DNA from: Leptodactylus fallax | Lineage: Eukaryota > Chordata > Amphibia > Anura > Leptodactylidae | Assembly: GCA_947044405.1 (NCBI GenBank) | Contig: CAMRHE010000011.1 | Span: 7,918,501 to 7,982,500, forward strand | Length of the DNA stretch: 64,000 nt | Direction: 5' to 3' | Shown here: positions 57,358 to 64,000 of the stretch, piece after piece | Layout: the number at the start of each line of letters is the position of its first letter | Position numbering within the stretch: position 1 is the first letter of the stretch | Translations under genes and position numbers: made by a program | Notes under the pieces: generated by a model | Seen by the model: only the letters and a program-made list of their open reading frames with translations | Database searches by the model: none | What the model was told of the DNA's origin: nothing

Positions 57358-58125
57358 AATTGTAAGAAGAGCCTGGGAAGATCAGGGATCGCTATGATAG
57401 CAGCGCTATGACATTCATCCTCTCTCTCCCTTTGCAATATGGGCACTGATGTGCAGCAAAAGTGCCACCGGCATGCCAGCTAATTAAAGATCTAGGTCTT
57501 CCCACCTTCTGGTCCTGCCTCCTTGTATGATACTAAAACAGCGTCCCTGTTTCTATGGTAACCCCCAAAAGGCTCTTATATGTCCAAATGTATTGGAGAT
57601 AGATCAGACTGACAGTGAGAGATTATTCTAGATAGATAAATTTATCATGTATTACTGGGAATCTGTGTCTCAAGTGTTTTTACTGAGAAACATATTGGTG
57701 TCAAACTGTTCACTTAACATAGGGTAGTTGTATGATGTGTGAGTGTTGATTTGATAAAATAACATCACTCATGCCATAGAAATAGAGACATAATTCAAGT
57801 ATTTGTGTTGTATGTATAGTTTGATCATAACTATGGCATCTTAGATGGTCAGTGTAAATATAAAGTTAATATATAATGCATATATTCTTCATAACAACCA
57901 TGTACATAAAGATATATAGTATAAATATCAAGTAAGTACATGTCAACCATATATCTTCTACATATATTTTTCATGACAAACATATCTCATGTGCATAAAG
58001 GGTATCCCAATCTGATGCGTATAGCTTATGCCTAAGACATGTTATGCATATGTTTGAACATATATTCTACTAGTCTATGCATTAGACTATACATTGACCT
58101 AATAAAAAGTTTAGCGCAAACATGT

Positions 58126-58440
58126 TCATTGTACGCATTGTGAAGATCCATCAGAACAAAGTTTTACCATTTCTATACCCTGAAACTTAAGATGCTTTGT
58201 GTTTCCACCATGTTTATCCCAAATATGCCTGACCACTGGGGTGTCACCTTTTTGCAGGGTGTCATTAATAGGATTCCTGATCCTTATTTTAAATTGCCTC
58301 ACAGTCTTGCCCACATAGTAAAGGCCACATGAACAAGTTGCTACATATATCACTACTGTGGTCTTATGATTGACAGATCCTGTTGGTGAAAATCTTGTCT
58401 GTTGTTGAGCTCTTGAATGTCTTGCTCACTTCAATAAATT
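58126..58440 (-). pseudogene. Penelope-like GIY-YIG endonuclease remnant
   Basis: A 75-codon open piece starts near 58353: VIYVATC..GLYYVGKT gives the paired Tyr motif of GIY-YIG enzymes, followed by the conserved Arg in FKIRIRNPIND, then VVRHIWDKHGGN and LKFQGIE. Upstream (58480-58400), a CGTCKTCEFI cysteine pair in another frame corresponds to the linker CCHH region of Penelope-like proteins. The protein nicks target DNA so that the attached reverse transcriptase can prime. The open frame ends early and the upstream part is shifted, so it is a pseudogene. A bacterial-type homing enzyme is unlikely because of the KHGG..LKFQGIE block. Confidence 0.75.
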
Positions 58441-58800
58441 CACAGGTTTTACATGTACCGCATTTGAAAGTGCCCTTTATGTTATTTGAAAGCCACATCT
58501 CCTATTTAGGGGTTGACAAGAAGCTATGTACCAATTTGTCTTTCAGGTTGCAAGCCCTTCTATATGTTATCTTGGGAGTCTCTCCCACCATTTCCCCACT
58601 ATCTCATTGAGACATATGATACTCCGTTGCCTCTGTAGGATGTCCCTACCAATTATTTTTTATTTTAAATTTTTCTTCTTTTGTACTAAAAGTGCTCTTG
58701 CAATGAAACGTCTTTAAAAAAATGTTCTGGTCTCACCACCTGCCAGGATCCAAAACATTTTATTTTTTCAGTCAACAATGGTGCTTTAGGGCTTCTTTTT

Positions 58801-59368
58801 GTGAAACAAATTCCAGTGAGGTAAAAGAGGGAGCCCCTCTCTTTCACTGTCTGCTAAGATGCTGTGGTCTTCATCTAAAGGGTTAAACACACAGGATCAG
58901 AGATATCTATGATCCTGTGCCTTAGAGTGGGCTGTCAACTGAATAATATGGCTGGCATCCACAAACACATGAGTAGAATGCCTCTGTGTTAGCACAATCA
59001 CTGTGCTATAACAGTATGGAGGTTAACAATATATACTTCTTGCTTCAATATACTGTTATGGTGCAGAACAGGAGGATTAACTACTTCCTGCATCACTGTC
59101 GACATCAGTGAGTCCCAATCGGGGTGCCATGGAGGCCGCATCAAACTGGAGGAGAAATGGCCACACATCATCTCTCAACTACATTGTTATCCTAAGGATG
59201 ATGATATAGTTGAATAGAACGATGGAACAAGAAGCATTTAACATTCTGCTCTTAGACATCTGCTAGTGATGTCTTGTGAAGATGTAATGCATCAAGCTTC
59301 ATACAAGAGCAACAGAGCTATGGGGGGGAACAAGCATGAGTGTTTATTTATATGTTACAACTAGAGGG
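58801..59368. other. Non-coding; fragment of the 26917-28763 family
   Basis: AACAGTATGGAGGTTAAC (about 59010) and the preceding 150 bp parallel 28600-28720. Otherwise nothing recognised. Confidence 0.35.
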
Positions 59369-59640
59369 TGGGGGCCACTGGGGATTACTACTTGCCTGGG
59401 GGCCATGTGGGAGCTTTACTACTTGCTTAGGGGCCACCGAGGACCATTACACTTGCCTGGGGGCCACTGGGGAACTTTACTACTTGCTTGGGGGCCAATT
59501 GGGAGCTTTACTACTTGCCTAGGGGTTACTGGGGAGCATTAATAGGTGTATGGGGGCCACTGGGGACTATTATACTATATTGGGCCACTGGGGAACCATA
59601 TACTATGTTGGGCCACTGGACAGCATGATACAATATGGGG
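59369..59640. repeat. ~37-bp minisatellite, GGGGGCCACTGGGG
   Basis: About seven worn units of GGGGGCCACTGGGGA + TTACTACTTGCCT. Similar to minisatellites found inside the hAT-like elements of this window, but no transposon ends were found here. Confidence 0.65.
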
Positions 59641-60330
59641 GGCGCTAAGAGAGCCTGGTGATGGTAAAATGTGAATTTTTATGTGCTGCATGAGAAATAT
59701 TTATGATGTACTGTAGCTTTAAGGATGCATTCATATGGGACAGTTGTTATGCAGTTACAATTGTAGCAAAACTGCATCATATTGAGGTGGGTTTTTGTTA
59801 GGTTTTCTAAATTTACAAGTGTAATAAATTTATGTCCAGATGTAAAATCAAAAACTGTGCTTAAAAAAACAAAACAAAAAAAAAAACATCAAAACTGCTG
59901 TTTTTTGTCTTTTGGTAAAAAATAATTTGGTAGGCGTGCCTCTCAGGAAAAAAAAATAAATCATATGGTCCCAGAGTTTGAAATGCTTGACTGGTTTACA
60001 CTATCTAAATACATCTTAGTATTTTTCATGAGAAAAAATGTATAAGTTCTATTACTCATTATTCTATGTACTTGTAAGATACTTGAACAGTGTTAACTGA
60101 ATACTAGGAGTCACATGACTGACCTTTCTTCTAAGTTGTGGGTTTCAACATTTTTTCTAGACAGGGGTTCATGGCACTGGTATAAAAATAATGTGAGCAA
60201 AAGTGTAAATGCCTATATATTAAAAAAGTGTAAGATTTCTTTTTCTACTGATATATAAATAAAATCAATAAAAATTTAAAGGGGTTATCCAAATCTAAAA
60301 ACTACTGACCTACCAGTGTATTTAAAGCAT
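59641..60330. other. Non-coding; one MITE end
   Basis: 60279-60297 (AAAGGGGTTATCCAAATC) looks like a single end of the 542-959 type. A-rich tracts near 59860-59890. No gene. Confidence 0.4.
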
Positions 60331-60958
60331 TAACCCATTAAGGACACAGTCTAAAAGTGTCTTATGGACACAGTCTCATTTTTCAAAACTTTGAGACACT
60401 TACACAAGTGATTTTGAGATGTTTTTTTCAAGGCACATCGTACTTCATGTTAGTGGTAAAACAAAAAAGAAATGGCCAAAATGTAAAGATAGAAAAAATA
60501 AAAATAAAACTCAACTTTTATTTAAATGGTTAAAACCTATGACATATATCTATTATTAATGTCACTAACTATCCACAGATAGAAAGTTCTTTTTAAACCT
60601 ATCCTGGCTATAGAAAAGGGTAAGGACCCTATGTTAACCTATGTCCTCCCCACAAACACCCAGGATCAATGGTTATAAAAACCGCAGAGAAAGATTCTAA
60701 ATCAGTGGTATGTTCAGATGAAGCACTCCCAGCTAAAACTATCCTTGTCATATGAATAATAAAGGTAGTATAATGATGAAATTGAGTTCAAGATAAAAAA
60801 TAATAAGACTCCTATCACCAAAACCAAACCCTATCAAGAATATTATAGAAAGGTGTGAGGAAAAAAATCAGTCGCTAATTCCACACCCTAGCATGGTATA
60901 AATATGTTTGATCATTTCCTCCCTTTCAGAAGATATTAAACTCTCCTATCTCCCTCAT

Positions 60959-61012
60959 CTCCCTACACGTTTCCCCTAGTGGATATTCACTACACCAGGT
61001 TCATCAGGGGAG
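60959..61012 (-). ncRNA. Candidate hammerhead ribozyme, well formed
   Basis: Minus strand: stem I CUCCC, core CUGAUGA, stem II CCUGGUG/CACUAGG (7 bp, one G-U, 11-nt loop), core GAAA, minimal stem III (A-U, C-G), cleavage triplet GUA, then the stem I partner GGGAG. All conserved core bases are present. Its layout matches the short stem III type I hammerheads of Penelope-like elements. Confidence 0.65.
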
Positions 61013-61547
61013 TTTCTATAGCTAAATGGAGAATAAATTCAAAAATAACAAAGATAATGTGGTAAAAACCACAGTTCCCGATATATGTCAAATGTCTAAG
61101 CGCTACTGACCAGTCCCGCTCGTACACCCAGAGGGTGTGTCAGAAGCTCCACCCCCCTATACTTACATTGGTAGATGAAAACGAGGCAGTTACTATAGAA
61201 ACACTGACGCTTGAACACAGTGTCGGTGAATCTTGATACGGATGATGACTGCAAAACAGTTTAGGTTGGAAGGGATGATCTACAGCAATCCTCTCACTCT
61301 AAATATAAACTCTACAGCTAGTATATATGTGCAAGAAGCGCAAACCCGCGCTAGGTTGTCATACAAGATAAAATATCACTCTAGAGACATTCATTATAAG
61401 AGCATCTACAAATTATAACAGACATATAAAACCTATAGCTACCCCATGAATGTATAAAAGTTGGCAAACCCAGATGTTTAATCTCCCAAACTCCAATAAC
61501 TGAATACATTAACGTTATATATTCTATTGGTTTACTTCAAATATCTA

Positions 61548-61583
61548 TATCTATCTATCTATCTATCTATCTATATATATATA
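61548..61583. repeat. (ATCT)n/(AT)n microsatellite
   Basis: Six or so ATCT units then AT steps. Confidence 0.85.
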
Positions 61584-61804
61584 TCCCTGAATAGATCACA
61601 TAGATGTTAACATTTTCATAGATATAGTCAAGATATCTCTACAATGCACAAAGTCTCCAGATAAACCTAACCATCCTTATGCACATGCATGTAAAATATT
61701 CAAATGGAACATATGGAATCATTGGGTTTAATAAAAGAGCAACTAAGATTACTTTTGGGAAACTATACTAAACTAATGCTGGAACTATGAAAAAAAAATA
61801 AAAT

Positions 61805-61805
<1 letters not shown>

Positions 61806-61875
<70 letters not shown>
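61806..61875. repeat. (AT)n microsatellite
   Basis: An AT dinucleotide array of about 68 bp. Confidence 0.95.
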
Positions 61876-61877
<2 letters not shown>

Positions 61878-61895
61878 TGATATAAATATATATGG

Positions 61896-62405
61896 TGTGA
61901 CAGCTTGGGGAATTAAACTCAAAATGGCGGCTTGTCCTGGTCCGGCCAGCGGTGGTTCATGGTACTGGGCGCCGGAAAGATAGCTTTCAGACGGTCCAAG
62001 TATAAATAAAAGTGGCTTTATTCAGCTTAACTGAAACACAGCAAAACAATAAAAAAAACCTATGCCACAGTTAGGGCCTAACTCACTCCTTGAGCCCCTA
62101 AATGTCCTGATAGTTGCTCAGCTCCAGCAACCGTCCTCTGTGGACGCCAGCCCTCTGAGACAGAGCCTCTCTCTCTGTCCTAGCTGGTCCACTTGAGCAG
62201 CCGGACTAATGCTCCACTCAGCAAAAGTCCCCTGTGGCCCCAGCCCCTCTGGCACAGACCGTCTATCTGTCCAGCTGGGTCCACTACTTCCTGCTTCCTG
62301 CAGGACGCTCCAGCCCTCCTGGAGTTACGTGCCACCCCCCAAAGGCGTGGCTGAGAGCCTTTTCTGGTCTGGCCTGGGTCGCTCAACAGCGCCCTCTGGC
62401 TCACA
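61896..62405 (-). repeat. Solo LTR (probable), minus strand
   Basis: Minus strand begins TGTGAGCCAGAGGGCGCTG and ends AAGCTGTCACA, with AATAAA (62015-62026 region) followed by a short U5-like part. GC-rich against AT-rich flanks. No matching target duplication was seen; the left side abuts the AT array. Confidence 0.55.
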
Positions 62406-64000
62406 TACTTACAATGGCATTAGTAATATAGACATGTCATAGGTTTTAACCATTTAAATAAAAGTTGAGTTTTATTTTTATTTTTTCTATCTCTACATTT
62501 TGGCCATTTCTTTTTTGTTGTATATTGTTTATAATTTGACCCTCTATATAGTATGTTAGTGGTAAACATTGATTAATATTTTTCTATTTATTTATAAAAA
62601 AAATAGGAAATTTGATGGAAATTTGAAAAAAATCGTAATTTTCAAAATGTAAGATGCTCTGCTTTTTAGACAGATAGTCATACCACCCAAATACATTAAT
62701 AAATATTATCTACCATATATCTGCTTTATATTGGCATCATCCATTAATTTATTTTGGATGTTAGAAGGCTTACAAGTGTAACAGCGATTTTCCAGATTTA
62801 CGAGAAAATTTTCCAAACTAATTTTTTAGGGACCACTTCAGATCTGAAGGGATTTTAAAGGCCAGAATCCCCCATAAATCACCCCATTTTCAAAAATGCA
62901 CCCCTCAAATAATTCAAAACAGCATTTGGGAAGTTTGTTAACACTTTAAGAATTTCATGGTAATTAAAACAACATAGAGGTGAAATTTAGACATTTCTTT
63001 TTTTTTCAATAAAACATTCATTTAGCCCTAAAATTAACACATTCACAAAGAGTTAAAGGAGAAAATGCATCTTCGAGTTTCTTATGCAATTTCTCCTGAG
63101 CACAGAAATACCCTATATGTGGGTGTAAGCTGATGTTTGGGTACATAGCAGCGCACGGAAGGGAAGGAGCAACAATGGGTGTTTGAAAAGCAGATTTTGT
63201 TGGAATAGTTTTTCAGGTGCCATGTCTCATTTGCAGAGCCCCTAGAGTACCAATACAATGGAAACCGCCAAAAGTGACAACATTTTGGAAACTACACCCT
63301 CAGAATTTATCAAGGGGTATAGTGAGCTTTTGACCCTGCAGCCATTTCACAGATTTTATTTACACTGGGATGTGTAAATGAAAAATTACTAAAATATTAC
63401 TTTATCCCCAAAGTTTTCATTTTCACAAGGGGTTAAAGTTGAAAAAGCACCAGTGTTTGTTAAACAATTGTTCCTGAACACAGCAATGCTCCATATATGG
63501 TTGTAATCTGCTGCATGGGTACATGGTGGGGCTCAGAATGTAAAGTGCAATATTTGGCTTTTGGAGGGCAGATTTTGCTGGAATATTTTTCAGGTGCCAT
63601 GTCACATTTGCAGAGCCCCTAGAGTACCAATACAATGGAAACCCCCAAAAGTGACCCTGTTTTGGAAACTACACCCCTCACATAACATATCAAGGGGTAT
63701 AGTGAATATTTTGACCCTACAGCTGTTTCACAGATTTTATTCACATTGGGATATGAAAATGAAAAATTATTTTTTTTCAACAAACTGTCAATTTAGCCCC
63801 ATATTTTTCATTTTCACAAGAGGATAAAGGAGAAAAATTTCCCCAAAGTTTGTTACACAATTTCTCCTTAACACGGAAATACCCCAAAAGTGGTTGTAAC
63901 TTGCTGTATGGGTACATGGCAGGGCTCAGAATGGAAAGAGCGCTATTTGGCTTTTGGAGGGAAGATTTTGCTGGAATAGTTTTTGGGTGCCATGTTGAAT

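Larger units (their letters stand above)
57300..58800 (-). mobile_element. Penelope-like retroelement, 3' part, decayed
   Basis: Minus-strand GIY-YIG endonuclease coding (58440-58126) is followed about 770 bp downstream by a worn hammerhead motif (57357-57315). That is the order expected for the 3' end of a Penelope-like element. The reverse transcriptase is not present in recognisable form. Confidence 0.6.
60463..62519. mobile_element. Insertion with 85-bp inverted arms
   Basis: 60463-60546 and 62435-62519 are inverted with a single mismatch seen (ACAAAAAAGAAATGGCCAAA inward). The host repeat's TGTTAGTGGTAAA is present on both sides (60450-60462 and about 62553-62565), which suggests a 13-bp target duplication with about 33 extra bases on the right. 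It encloses a minus-strand hammerhead and a solo LTR. Possibly a Penelope-type copy with an inverted terminal segment. Confidence 0.55.
60331..64000. repeat. Long interspersed repeat (26917-28763 family), split and cut by window end
   Basis: Left part 60331-60462 (AACCCATTAAGGACACAG..TTTTGAGAT..TTAGTGGTAAA), resuming at about 62549 (TTAGTGGTAAACATTGATTA). From 62880 the GCAGAGCCCCTAGAGTACCA/ACTACACCCCTCA block recurs about every 370 bp (63230 and 63610), so the inside is tandemly arranged. No coding. Confidence 0.6.

Noticed and set aside
1..64000. tRNA, rRNA and snRNA genes
   Set aside because: No cloverleaf with A and B boxes or rRNA-like block was recognised on either strand by reading.

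Overview
The window looks like vertebrate nuclear DNA, most likely from an amphibian (probably a frog). This is an inference from its repeat mix: several Tc1/mariner transposons with TA target duplications, BED-finger hAT elements, Tx1/L1-like, CR1-like and L2-like LINEs, a DIRS-type element, Penelope-like (GIY-YIG) remnants, many TTAA-bounded MITEs, and AT-rich single-copy-like DNA between them. I found no convincing host gene exon, tRNA, rRNA or CRISPR array. Almost everything supportable is mobile DNA in various states of decay.

Layout: 0-4.2 kb holds MITE fragments in AT-rich DNA. 4252-10516 is the most distinctive element: an LTR retroelement with 614-bp LTRs (6 mismatches by eye), a primer-binding site resembling the 3' end of tRNA-Arg, a polypurine tract, one intact 478-codon ORF with a retroviral-type major homology region, and about 3.2 kb of AT-rich DNA where pol should be. 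It appears to be gag-only and non-autonomous. 10.5-14.2 kb carries hairpin repeats, a Penelope-type terminal segment with a candidate hammerhead ribozyme, and an L1 ORF1 remnant. 14.2-20.9 kb has a MITE split by a Tc1 element, a truncated Tc1, a mariner MITE, and an apparently intact Tc1 transposon (DD34E).

21.7-24 kb is a broken L1 ORF2, and 25.4-30.1 kb holds long non-autonomous repeats. 30.5-43.5 kb is a nest. A CR1 LINE (minus strand) is interrupted by a DIRS-like element (30613-41395). The DIRS left terminal repeat is interrupted by an L1 with a 16-bp target duplication (30718-36097), and that L1 holds a second L1 and an LTR-like block. The DIRS body also contains an LTR-like block and a hAT-like element.

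43753-53147 is a second nest. A non-autonomous hAT-like element with an exact 8-bp target duplication holds a 7.4-kb BED-type hAT. That hAT holds an L2 fragment, an intact Tc1-like transposon with DD35E spacing, and a deleted Tc1. 53.8-55.4 kb is another hAT-like element filled by a 30-bp minisatellite with a 272-bp higher-order period. 56.4-57.1 kb is a large palindrome. 57.3-58.8 kb is a Penelope-like remnant with GIY-YIG coding and a decayed hammerhead. 60.3 kb to the end is a long repeat split by a segment with 85-bp inverted arms, which contains a well-formed candidate hammerhead and a solo LTR.

The only reading frames that look intact are the gag-like ORF (5239-6675) and two Tc1 transposases (19438-20460 and 46652-47668, both minus strand). 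All other coding traces are pseudogenes.
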